64,000 nucleotides of DNA, taken from Odiellus spinosus. Lineage: Eukaryota > Arthropoda > Arachnida > Opiliones > Phalangiidae. Below are positions 9,801-19,758 of this stretch, piece by piece. Every line of letters begins with the position of its first letter. Within the stretch, counting starts at the first letter, position 1. The stretch lies in the NCBI GenBank assembly GCA_963920705.1, contig OY987225.1, positions 2,988,501 through 3,052,500 of the forward strand. Direction: 5' to 3'. A model generated the notes under the pieces. It was not told where the DNA came from and did not search any database. It was given only the letters and a program-made list of their open reading frames with translations. A program made the position numbers and the translations under genes.

Positions 9801-12326
9801 ATGAGAACTAGAAAATCTCTTTCGGGGGCCCAAAGTCGCCAAAAACGGAAGAGAGAAGATAGCTTAGCAATTTCTCAGAAAGCGGCAATGGAACGTTTCT
9901 TGCAATCTGCCTCCAAGAAAAATAACACTAATCCTGGAGAGGTGGGCATTGATAAAGAAGAAAATCAGAACGTTCATAATATTGTTAAAATTGCTAGAGA
10001 AATCGCCCAAGCTTCTACGATTTCAGAAATCGAGACAATAAGAAAAGAAGCGTATGCTAATGATACCACCATAACTGAAGACCCAAATAAACAATCTAAT
10101 AAAGCGGAAGAAAAATCAAACCCCTTATTCATTTCAAATGAAAGACGCTTTTACGCCTTGGATATTAGTTTGGATAAAGATTGTCTCCCTGTTCAGCCTA
10201 AACTTCATTCTTTTCCTAAGACTTTGATTGGTGGTAAAAACCGAGGCTTTAATTCTTCTTGGTACGATAAAAACAAAATGCTAGAATATTCCATAATAGA
10301 GAACAAGGTCTATTGTTTTTGCTGTAGACATTTTTTAAACGGCAAGAATACGGGTTTTATTGACGGATTTTCTGATTGGAAAAATTTAGTCAAAAAATTC
10401 GAAGACCATTTTACTTCGAATAAATCTCTTCACCAGCAATCCTACGCGAAGTACTTGGAATATTTAGAATCTAAATCCCGCGAATCAATAGCGTGTCAGA
10501 TAAATGACCATCATAAACTGGACGTTAGTAGAAATAGAGATGTATTATTCGCACACGTAGAAATCATAATACTCTGTGCCCAACAAGACCTCGCACTTAG
10601 AGGCCATAGGTCTAACGAAATAGATGGAAATAGGGGCAACTTCGTTGAAATTTTGGACCTATTGAAAAGGAAATGTCCTGATTTGAGAGCTAAATGTGAT
10701 AACATGCCCAATAATGCTAAATATTTACATAGCACTATTCAAAATGAACTCATTAACATTAGTGGAAACTTAGTAAGGAGGATGATTGTTCAAGAGGTTA
10801 ATGAATTCGGTGGAATGTTTTCTATAATTGCTGATGAAACTCGAGACAGTGCAGGGGTAGAACAGTTGAGTGTTTGTATTCGGTATACTACAAAATCAAA
10901 TGTCGTAGAAAGATTTTTAGGATACACTGATTTACATAAGTTTGATTCTGAAAGCATTAGCCAGGCCATAATCAATCTAGTAACGGAGAGTGGTTTAAAA
11001 ATGAAAAATTGCGTTGCCCAAACTTATGATGGGGCAAGTGTAACGAGTGGGCACTTAAATGGAGTTAGAGTGAAAATAGAAGCGGTAGTGGGTGGAAACT
11101 GCCCGTATGTGCATTGCTACGCCCACCGGTTAAATTTATTTTTGGTGGATTGTTGCTCCAACATTTTGGCAGTTCGCGAATTGCTTGGATTGATTCAAGC
11201 CATCTATAACTTTCAAAGCGATTCAGTTATTAGAAGCGAATATTTTGAGGACTCCCAAAGAGATCTTGGTTACGAGGTCGTACTCAAAATGCCACAAAGT
11301 TGCAACACTAGGTGGTGGAGCAAGAAGAAAGGTCTTCATTACTTTAGAAGCAGGTTCAATTCCGTAGTTTTAGCTTTAGAGAATTTGATTGAAAACGGAA
11401 AACCCGAAGAAGCGGCTGAGTGTCGTGGCTATATTTCACAATTAAATGGATTTAACAATTTGATTTTGAGTGTGGCTTTAAATGAAGTTTTAGAAATTAC
11501 CAATTCCTTGTCAGTATATTTGCAAAGCCCGAAAGTCGCTTTCACTGAAGCCGTTGCCATCGGCCAGGCAACAGTAGCTAGTTTAGAAGAAATAAGGACT
11601 TTTGAAAAGTTTGACTTTATTTGGAACGAAGCTTCAAAGTTGGCTGCATCCGCTTTTATTCAGGTACCGGACCCTAATAGCGAACCTTTAACTAAACGTA
11701 AGATGATCCCTAACAAGAGACTTAAACACAGTATTATTACTTGCACGACAGGGAGCCGGCAAACCGAATCAACTACTCTAATTGTGAAATTGAGATCCAC
11801 CTACTACGAATTGATTGATAAATTTATATTAGAAATGAAAAAAAGACTACTAGAAAACGCTAACCTTTTCAAAGGTATAACTGCATCTGACCCTCACTCC
11901 GAAAACTTTCTTAAAGAAGACGATTTCTTAGCTCACTGTGAAACATACAACCGGTTCGATTTTGATCTCGATTCTTTAAAAGGCCAATTGAAAATAGCTA
12001 AAAATTTGATTAAAAGCCAAAACTTGAACAACGTCACCGACTGCTTTAGATATTTCATAACATTAGAAGATGGCTTTCCCGATCTAGTTACATACTATAA
12101 GATTGTTTTGTACATTCCCGTGGCAAATACTATTTCGGAAAGGAGTTTCAGTTCCATCAATAGAATTGAAACCCGTTAACGTACAACAATGGGCGAGGAC
12201 AGACTTTCAAACCTGGCAACACTATCGATTAATCGTGACTTATCGAACTATATTAAAGACAACCCTTTGTTAGTAGTAGATGAATTTGGCAAAAATTGTA
12301 ATCGAAGAGTGACATTCATTGATTAA
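9801..12326 (+). pseudogene. hAT transposase (TTF finger, DUF4371 type), one internal stop
   Basis: The ATG at 9801 is the first after the nested Tc1 end, and the open frame runs to TAA at 12177-12179 (792 residues). The order is: a basic N-terminus; a TTF/MYM-like finger region (YCFCCRHF, then DWKNLVKKFEDH, about residues 165-205); the catalytic Asp in IIADETRDSAG (about residue 344); the second Asp in TYDGASVTSGH, followed by YVHCYAHRLNLFLVD; and a C-terminal dimerisation segment with NTISERSFSS, which holds the expected Glu. The stop falls just after INRIETR, in the place where the family has a T-x-L-R stretch. The same frame then continues for 48 more codons (TTMGEDRLSNLATLSINRD...) to TAA at 12326. 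A single nonsense change therefore truncates an otherwise intact gene. Upstream in-frame codons from 9678 belong to the Tc1 TIR. Confidence 0.88.
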
Positions 12327-12569
12327 AGAATTTCAACAATAACATATAAACCGCTTACAACTTTTTTTATAACATAACATTAGCTTGAAAATGACAAGGA
12401 AAAACCTGATAAGGGGGCCTCTAAATCACGGTGCCTACTTTGAGTAAAATCCTGGCGGCGCTACTGCCCTCCCATATTCTTAGAACCCTACCGGGTTCTA
12501 TGTATTGGGCCCATCATCATCTGTAATGCTATTTTGATTTCCTAAAAAATTCAGTCTCTAGCCAATCAA

Positions 12570-13340
12570 AACGCTCCATTCTCCCATAGAATAACATTAA
12601 AATCGACTCTTTCGAGGACAAGTCCAGTGATTGACAGAACTAAAAGAGGAATTATTTGTTACAGATATAATCACTTTTAAATGGTAGAGCAAGGTTCGAA
12701 TTTTGAACTTTTCAAGTTTCATTTAAAAATATTAAGTCTAAGTATTTTAAAATTAATTCTAAAGTTGACCCTTTTTTTGGTACTTAGCTGGTTTCGCGCA
12801 TGGCCAAATCGTAATGTTATTCTATGGGATTTGGTTTTTTGAAAGTGGCTTACCTTTCAGATTTATTTTCTAATACTTCCGGATATTTTTCAGACTTGGA
12901 TTTTCCGTGTGGTATGAATTAAGATTCGAGCTTTATTTTAAGACTAATTTCATAATTTAACACCAATTAGATGGCCCACAATCTATTTATGAAAACGGAG
13001 GGAACAACAAGGCTGAGAAATAGATTCGCCAAAAACCTAAGCCTAATTTGACAAATTAGGCTTAGGTTTTATATGGCTTTTTAAAATCACGAGCACGAGC
13101 GCGCGCGCTTGATTTGGAGGCTATGGGTATTGAACTCTAATGACTTAATTTCTCCTTCTTCATATTTTTGCCGTTTATAGACTGTGACCAAACTAATCGG
13201 TATAAAATTATGAAATTAGTCTTAAAATAAAGCCTGTAAAATATTTGGAAGCATTAGAAAATAAATCTGAAAGGTAAGTCTCTTGCAAAAAATCTAAATC
13301 CCATAGAATAACATTAATTTTCAATTTCTCCGCCTTAAAA
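12570..13340. repeat. Diverged fold-back element
   Basis: Inverted arms: 12815-12950 (TTATTCTATGGGATTTGG, then TTACCTTTCAGATTTATTTT, then AAGACTAATTTCATAA) are mirrored at 13200-13315. Another copy of CCCATAGAATAACATTAA is at 12583. The centre carries the near-perfect hairpin at 13032-13070. No coding content. Confidence 0.7.
13032..13070. repeat. Perfect 19-bp-arm palindrome
   Basis: AAAACCTAAGCCTAATTTG, a single A, then its exact reverse complement. It includes two CCTAA/TTAGG words. Confidence 0.92.
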
Positions 13341-13379
13341 GTACTCTCCTTTTTAAAAATGAGTGAAATTCCGAACGAC

Positions 13380-15352
13380 TTGCCATTCCGAACGGCAATA
13401 AGGAAGGTATTAACATCAAAAATAATGAAAAAATTAATTGGAATTTGGTTTAAAGGGCAATGGGGAAAATATAAAGATTTCGCTGCGGCTGTCGGAGGTA
13501 TTAACATCAAAATTGCTGAAATAATTAATTTAAATTTGGTTTAAAGGGCAATGGGGAAAATATAAAGATTTCATTGCGGCTGTCGGAGGTATTAACATCA
13601 AAATTGATGAAATAATTAATTTAAATTTGGTTTAAAGGGCAATGGGGAAAATATAAAGATTTCATTGCGGCTGTCGGAGGTATTAACATCAAAATTGCTG
13701 AAATAATTAATTTAAATTTGGTTTAAAGGGCAATGGGGAAAATATAAAGATTTCACTGCGGCTGTCGGAGGTATTAACATCAAAATTGATGAAAAATTTA
13801 ATTTAAATTTGGTTTAAAGGGCAATGGGGAAAATATAATGATTTCGCTGCGGCTGTCGGAGGTATTAACATCAAAATTGATGAAAAAATTAATTTTAATT
13901 GGGTTTAAAGGGCAATGGGGAAAATGTAGAGATCTGACTGAATCAAGTGAGGCTGCCCCAGCTATTAACATCAAAAATTATGAAAAAATTAATTTTAATT
14001 GGGTTTAAAGGGCAATGGTAAAAATGTAGAAATTTGACTAAATCAAGTGCGGCTGCCCCAGCCATTAACATCAAAAATTATTAAAAAATTAATTTTAATA
14101 GGGTTTAAAGGGCAATGGTAAAAATGTAGAAATTTGACTAAATCAAGTGCGGCTGCCCCAGCTATTAACATCAAAAAAATGTAAAAATTAATTTTAATTG
14201 GGATTAAAGGGCAATGGTAAAAATGTAGAGATTTGACTGAATCAAGTGCGGCTGCCCCAGCTATTAACATCAAAAATAAGGAAAAAATTAATTTTAATTG
14301 GGATTAAAGGGCAATGGTAAAAATGTAGAGATTTGACTGAATCAAGTGCGGCTGCCCCAGCTATTAACATCAAAAATTATGAAAAAATTAATTTTAATTG
14401 GGTTTAAAGGGCAATGGTACAAATGTAGAGATCTGACTGAATGAAGTGCGGCTGCCCCAGCTATTAACATCAAAAATAATGTAAAAATTAATTTTAATTG
14501 GGATTAAAGGGCACTGGTAAAAATGTAGAGGTTTGACTGAATCAAGTGAGGCTGCCCCAGCTATTAACATCAAAAATAATGAAAAAATAAATTTTAATTG
14601 GGATTAAAGGGCACTGGTAAAAATGTAGAAATTTGACTGAATCAAGTGAGGCTGCCCCAGCTATTAACATCAAAAATTGTGAAATAATTAATTTTAATTG
14701 GGTTTAAAGGGCAATGGTAAAAATGTAGAGATCTGACTGAATCAAGTGCGGCTGCCCCAGCTGTTAACATCAAAAATAATGAAAAAAATTAATTTTAATT
14801 GGGATTATAAGAGGCACTGGTAAAAATGTAGAGATTTGACTGAATCAAGTGCGTCTGCCCCAGCTATTAACATCAAAAATAATGTAAAAATTAATTTTAA
14901 TTGGGATTAAAGGGCAATGGTAAAAATGTAGAGATTTGACTGAATCAAGTGCGGCTCCCCCAGCTATTAACATCAAAAATAATGTAAAATTTTTTTTTAA
15001 TTGGAATTAAAGGGCAATGGTAAAAATGTAGAGATTTGACTGAATCAAGTGCGGCTCCCCCAGCTATTAACATCAAAAATAATGTAAAAATTAATTTTAA
15101 TTGGGATTAAAGGGCAATGGTAAAAATGTAGAGATCTGACTGAATCAAGTGAGGCTGCCCCAGCTATTAACATCAAAAATAATGTAAATTTTTTTTTTAA
15201 TTGGGATTAAAGGGCAATGGTAAAAATGTAGAGATTTGACTGAATCAAGTGCGGCTGCCGCAGCTATTAACATCAAAAATTATGAAAAAATTAATTTTAA
15301 TTGGGTTTAAAGGGCAATGGTAAAAATGTATAGATTTGACTGAATCACTTTT
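13380..15352 (+). repeat. Tandem satellite array, 91-bp then 100-bp monomers
   Basis: About 20 head-to-tail monomers, counted by the anchor TTAACATCAAAA, which falls every 91 bp from 13411 to 13866 and then about every 100 bp to 15267. The first six units contain GCGGCTGTCGGAGGTATTAA. The last fourteen contain TGACTGAATCAAGTGCGGCT followed by GCCCCAGCTATTAA, which accounts for the extra 9 bp. All share GGTTTAAAGGGCAATGG or GGATTAAAGGGCAATGG. Open frames here are artefacts of the repeat. It is bounded by the fold-back at 12570-13340 and the TIR element from 15413. Confidence 0.95.
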
Positions 15353-15412
15353 TAAAGGGCTAGTCTTTTAATATAGAAGTTAACACTTTCGTGTTAGACT
15401 GAAGTGACAGAT

Positions 15413-16826
15413 ATTATATCAAAAATGTCTTTGCGAACAAAGACCCAGAAGGACATGTTATGGCCTTGAATGTCTGAAGTGACAGATATTTAATTTTCTT
15501 TTAAAACATTAAATTTAAATACAATTAAATTTTCTTTTAAAACATGAAATTTAAATACAATTAGATTTTCTTTTAAAACGAAATTTAAATATAATCACAA
15601 TCTGGCACGATTTAGAGTTTCAAATTTCAATACAACTGATTTTATTCACTCGGAAATATTTAAGAAAAACATAACAGACGATTTTCTCCCATTGACGCTT
15701 AACATTAAATTTCGATAGAAAAATATACTTAATTTAGCTTTGGCTTTAGGCATAGACTCAAAGTTCTATGATCTGATCTCATACCTTAATTGGATAATGT
15801 TTTCTATGTATAATGCTTTATTATAACTTTTCGACTTTAGTCGAGGCAATTCGTTCATGTTAGCTTATGAATGCTTATCAAGGAATTTAAAGGGAAAAAA
15901 ATTCCCCATATTTTAATTTTTAATCTAGGTTGCAAACGAACAAACCTAATCCATGGATAATGTTTTATTACAACTCCTCGACTTTAGTCGAGGCAATTCG
16001 TTCATGTTAGGTTACGGATGCTTATACAAGGAATTTAAAGGGTATAAAAATGCACCATATTTTAATTTTTAACTTGGGTTGCAAACGAACAAACCTAATT
16101 CATGGATGTTTTTTTATAACTCCTAATAACTAATTAGTGGTCCCTTATGGAAATCATCATTTTAATTGTACGGTTTTAATGAAAAGAAAAATGAAAGTAT
16201 TACAATTTATTTAAAAAGCTTATCCGCTCTAAAATTCGTCGCTTTGAAATTCTCTCCGCTTGCGCGCGCAATATAGCTTTGAAAGTACAAATTGTTATGG
16301 TTTGCGTCGTCTGCTAAGCTAGAAAAGAAGGTGACTTTAAACGGGCTTTAAAAAACACATTTCCCTTTATCATATACCCATTCCAATAAACCGGCGAGTA
16401 TTTTTAACGATCCGTTCAATTGCGAGTCGTGGAAATTCGGGTTAAACTAAGAAAACATAAAGTGGACTCGCGTTATACTGAAAAATAACAGTTCAATACA
16501 CGTTTTCCCTGAAAAATAATTAAGCGAAATTTAATGTTAAGCGTCAATGGGAGAAAATCGTCTGTTATGTTTTTCTTAAATATTTCCGAGTGAATAAAAT
16601 CAGTTGTATTGAAATTTGAAACTCTAAATCGTGCCAGATTGTGATTATATTTAAATTTCGTTTTAAAAGAAAATCTAATTGTATTTAAATTTCATGTTTT
16701 AAAAGAAAATTTAATTGTATTTAAATTTAATGTTTTAAAAGAAAATTAAATATCTGTCACTTCAGACATTCAAGGCCATAACATGTCCTTCTGGGTCTTT
16801 GTTCGCAAAGACATTTTTGATATAAT
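15413..16826. mobile_element. 1.4-kb element with 302-bp inverted ends
   Basis: 15413-15714 and 16525-16826 are near-identical inverted repeats beginning ATTATATCAAAAATGTC, with GACAGATATTTAATTTTC inside and three short AT-rich repeats of TTTTCTTTTAAAACAT. The 800-bp core has no open frame; it contains a 160-bp tandem duplication (15795-16112). A non-autonomous long-TIR transposon fits best. I see no clear target duplication. Confidence 0.82.
15795..16112 (+). repeat. Tandem duplication (about 160 bp, two copies)
   Basis: Both copies contain CGACTTTAGTCGAGGCAATT, then CGTTCATGTTAG, AAGGAATTTAAAGGG and TTGCAAACGAACAAACCTAA. They differ by scattered substitutions. Confidence 0.88.
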
Positions 16827-17067
16827 TCTTATGGAACCTGAATGAATTCTTGCTATGACCAAAACCTTTTATGCAGTCGCGGTTACGAAAGTAGACCTAG
16901 CGTGCCATAACTCGGGATTGATATACCTAACTTGGGAAACGCGTTAAAATATATGAAAAACTCAAAAATAGACAAAACGCGAAAATACGCAAAAGGAAAT
17001 ACTCGTGCACCTAGAATCGAGAAATGAGTGTCAACGATGGATTCCTTGGCCGGATTTACTGAGGGCG

Positions 17068-17202
17068 AGGAGCAAATAGCGCGCGCGAGCCATTATTTGC
17101 GAAGTTATCGGCGAATTAAAAATTAGGCATAAATGCTTTGGCGTAGAACCCATAAACGAAATCGTCGATAATTTCGCAAATACTGGCTCGCGCGCGAGCT
17201 AA
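17068..17202. repeat. GC-rich fold-back
   Basis: AGCAAATAGCGCGCGCGAGCC and TTATTTGCGAAGTTATCGGCGA on the left are mirrored by TCGTCGATAATTTCGCAAAT and GGCTCGCGCGCGAGCT on the right, around a 50-bp centre. It lies in the downstream intron of the IR gene. Confidence 0.75.
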
Positions 17203-17368
17203 TTCCATTGGGGACACTCGATTCGAGGTGTGAAAGTGGTTCCTTTCGCAAATTTTGGAAGTTTTTCAAATATTATTTCGGGCTGTGCCAAGTTAGAGGT
17301 CCCGTATAGGTAATTTGAAATTTAGCTTTGGCGATGAATTCTTAGTCAATATTGGGTTTTTGAAACAC

Positions 17369-17493
17369 GCATTTCGTAGCGGAGATCCCGGCCGCGCGTC
17401 TATGCCTAAATGTCTATCAAAACGTGAAATCTCGTTTAAACTCGTAATTTGCTCGAGAATGGACCTTCGAGCCTCGTACGAATAAAATCCTTC
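17369..17493 (-). CDS. Ionotropic receptor, exon after M3 (tentative)
   Basis: Follows the M2/M3 exon after a 74-bp intron. The proposed acceptor is GGATAAG before 17493, with only a weak pyrimidine tract. It continues in phase 0 as EGFYSYEARRSILEQITSLN and EISRFDRHLGIDARPGSPLR. The tyrosine/basic helix fits the first part of the S2 lobe but is not diagnostic. The frame stays open to a TAA at 17293, so the 3' end is uncertain. A GTGTTT donor at 17368 is weak but leaves phase 2, which fits the 2203 acceptor (GC|A, Ala). The total with all six exons is then 1089 nt, a multiple of three. Confidence 0.42.
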
Positions 17494-17567
17494 CTTATCC
17501 AAAGGTCAATTAAAAGTTATCGGAATGCCGCGATCTCCAAATCGAGTTGCCCAACCCTTTTTCCTAC

Positions 17568-17749
17568 TTCGTATTTCAATTTGTACTCGAGCCTGTCCAA
17601 GTCCGCTTCGGTCTCGACGACGGCGTATTCTTTGACGGACAGTTTCCCCTTGAAGACGCCGTTAACTTCGTTGCAGAATATGGTGATGCCCAACAACCAG
17701 AAGGCGAGGACGAGACGAACCGACAATATTCCCCAATCCGAAGGGAAAG
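17568..17749 (-). CDS. Ionotropic receptor, pore/M2-M3 exon
   Basis: The acceptor CTCGTTTCAG precedes 17749 and the donor GAA|GTAGGA follows 17568. It begins with two nucleotides that complete the C left by the exon at 18286 (CCT, Pro). It reads PFPSDWGILSVRLVLAFWLL then GITIFCNEVNGVFKGKLSVK. This is the hallmark region of IRs: the pore-loop end with P and S-x-R, the M3 helix with F-W-L-L, then N/G-x-F-x-G-x-L-x-V-K leading into S2. It ends with LDRLEYKLKYE, the usual helix after M3. IRs are ligand-gated cation channels of chemosensory neurons. The match to the family, and the phase match with both neighbours, are strong. Confidence 0.82.
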
Positions 17750-18285
17750 CTGAAACGAGACCAAACGATCAGCGTCAAGCCAAGCTGGCCAGCGGGGCGT
17801 AGCTCTATCTAACAATAATTGGGCTCCATTCGCGACATACGTTAAACAAATTATTCCCTAAATGTCGAAAGAATTAAAGTCCCAGGGTTTTGCTTCTAGC
17901 TAGAGGCTGTCGCTGTTGCGGGGTATCCCGCCCCTTTACTTAACGCGGAATGGTGAATAACTAACGCCTTCCCTAAAGATAAAGAGCGAACGTATACTCT
18001 AACGGCCACGATTTGTAAACCAGGCTTCGGGTCGATGTTTGCCGGGTCAAATTGAAATGTAGAAGCGTGGCACTAGGCGCGATCAAACGATGGCTTTGTC
18101 CAAAAACTCTAGAATTCGCGGGTTTGTCTTCAAGCGGAATTTGTATCGGGTTTAGGAAACCGCCTCCGCTTTACTCATTTCGCAAACTCCACTCAAACTC
18201 GGGAAAACAGCGACAGCCGCCGTTTATTCGCATTCCAATTTTCGCGTTAGCTGATTCGTGTTTCGCCAAAGCGCAATTGTCTTAC

Positions 18286-18427
18286 GCTCGAAGAAGAACG
18301 AAGCGACGAAGTCCCAGAGTATATTTCCAAACCCGGTGGTAGTCGGGATCCGGCGGCGGAGACATCTGGTCGACAAGTACACCGTGGCGGCGGACAGACA
18401 CATCATCAGAAAGAAAGCCAAGACGCA
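18286..18427 (-). CDS. Ionotropic receptor, M1/pore-loop exon
   Basis: Acceptor GTTCTTGGCCCCGCAG, donor GAGC|GTAAGA. The 142-nt exon starts in phase 0 and ends in phase 1. It encodes the hydrophobic M1 helix (VLAFFLMMCLSAATVYLST), a basic cytoplasmic turn (RCLRRRIPTTTGFG) and the start of the pore region (NILWDFVASFFFE). The L-W-D-F followed by an aromatic stretch corresponds to the IR segment that normally reads l-x-w/t-x-x-x-l-l-x-Q. It lies 817 bp from the preceding exon; that intron holds the GC-rich repeat at 18650-19100. Confidence 0.8.
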
Positions 18428-18649
18428 CTGCGGGGCCAAGAACGGTTAAAGTAACGGTGATTATAGGACAAAATCTCTCGGCACGAAAGTTGCGATCGAT
18501 TTTCTCTTTTATCGAGTTCAAGCGGAGAAAAGCGAATCCTCGTGACGCCGCGGGGGCAAAATTCGAATCTCAATTCCGGCAAATAATTTAATCTTTAAAA
18601 ACTCCCTTCCACCACTCGAAGCCACACCTTTCAACTGAAGTTCAACCCT

Positions 18650-19100
18650 ACCTGGTCGAGCGCAGGCTTGTGGTGGTGAGGGGGTCGAGTTGGCAGATCC
18701 GTCTGCCTTCCGCTAAATGGTAATACACCGTCTCGCCCCCAGCCCGGCTGGCTATGGAGGCCTTTGGCGTGGTGGTTCCCCGGTGGGAACGGACTGCGCC
18801 CAACCTGGGCTCGGGCCGACGAGCCCGAGTACCGGTTTCTCTCTAAGAGTGGCAGCCAGGGGCCGCGCCGTCACGTTATTGGGGGTACAGTCCCCGGTAC
18901 CAGCCTCAGCGTCATCCTACGCCGTTGAGTCGGTCCTTGGGGTCGAGGATAGTTTGACTGGGCCGTATGGTAGTGTTTTGCGGGCTAGGATCACCCGCTC
19001 GCTTCCCGTCTTCCGCGTAAGCTTTGGTTCTACATAACCTTGTCACCCGTTCCAAGCGTGGTTTCGCGTGCGGCCATTAGCAGACATGATACCGCGCGAT
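18650..19100 (+). repeat. GC-rich repeat family E, copy 1
   Basis: Shares with 55376-55790 the order GGTGAGGGGG-TCGAGTT, AGATCCGTC, CCGTCTCGCCC, GAGTCGGTC, GTCACCCGTTCC and GGTTTCGCGTGCGGC. It is far more GC-rich than its surroundings and has no long conserved frame. It may be the regulatory or 5' region of a retrotransposon; class unknown. It is inserted in an IR intron. Confidence 0.7.
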
Positions 19101-19244
19101 TGGACGGGGCTGTTACGGTGCACATCCTTAAGAAACAAAACTAATGTTCTAGAACGTTTCTCGGAATTGAGATACGAGATCCCAAATATAATTTGAAACC
19201 ACGCGAAGCCCGAAGATTAATTCTAAAGGGTTAATTCGGTTTAC

Positions 19245-19412
19245 CTGAATGTCAATTTCAACGAGTGAACTGGAATATTTCCAAACCAGCGGGGGTTCCC
19301 GAGTGAAATAATACCACGAGTCCCAAAAGTTAATCGGTGCCAAATGTGTATAGTTTAAACCCTTATGTATCGTATTTACTTTCTCGGGAGTCAATGAATA
19401 GCCGCCAATGCT
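19245..19412 (-). CDS. Ionotropic receptor, end-of-S1 exon
   Basis: The acceptor TTGCATTTTACAG precedes 19412 and the donor CAG|GTAAAC follows 19245. It is 168 nt, phase 0 at both ends, 56 residues. It begins SIGGYSLTPEKVNTIHKG, the typical end of the S1 lobe (G-G-x-S-L-T-x-E-R/K followed by a hydrophobic strand). Many IRs have Arg where this has Lys (T-P-E-K). It then reads DSWYYFTREPPLVWKYSSSL, the usual aromatic-T-R-x-P-P stretch before M1. The next exon begins directly with the M1 helix. Earlier S1 exons and the N-terminus are not identified. Confidence 0.8.
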
Positions 19413-19758
19413 CTGTAAAATGCAATTAGCGATGATTACCGAACGTTATTTATTTTCTCTTTTCGAGGGGTACGTATATATAAGCGACCCCGGACGAAGA
19501 TGTTAGCCCAGTTGTTCGACGTCGGCGCGCGCTTGGGTGTGCAGTTTACTCTGGTGTGGAGCTAACAGAGCCAGAGAATAATGATTTATGGTCGCGTACC
19601 CTTAACCCGTCGTTAAGAGAGTGGATTAGCGAAGCCGCCCTTAAATTATTCTGTCGCCACACCCTGCGGGCCAGTGGTTGACAAATCAGGCGCGGCTTCA
19701 CTAAGCGGAAACCCTCCCATCGCGTTTCGCGAAGAAGGTTACTCGAATTAAACAAAAG

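Larger units (their letters stand above)
6464..12466 (+). mobile_element. hAT-type DNA transposon (MYM/TTF-like), 6 kb
   Basis: The ends are an exact 15-bp inverted repeat, CAGTAGCGCCGCCAG, of the kind seen on hAT elements that encode a TTF-finger, DUF4371-type transposase. The element carries that transposase on the plus strand (9801-12326). A 2.2-kb Tc1-like element is nested at 7555-9745, so the unfilled hAT was about 3.8 kb. Further in, both ends carry imperfect repeats of AGGGGGCCTC and GTGCCTA words. I see no matching 8-bp duplication next to the ends. The whole element sits inside the proposed large intron of the IR gene. Confidence 0.82.

Noticed and set aside
13208..15350. Open frames on both strands across the satellite
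   Set aside because: They repeat with the monomer and are by-products of a tandem array.
18717..19037. 106-codon plus-strand frame
   Set aside because: Lies in the GC-rich repeat E, inside an IR intron; the related copy at 55376 does not keep the frame.
19440..19545. TATATATAAGCG followed by CCAGTTGTTCG, considered as a plus-strand promoter
   Set aside because: No coding sequence follows on that strand; the site is inside the IR gene region and could be chance.
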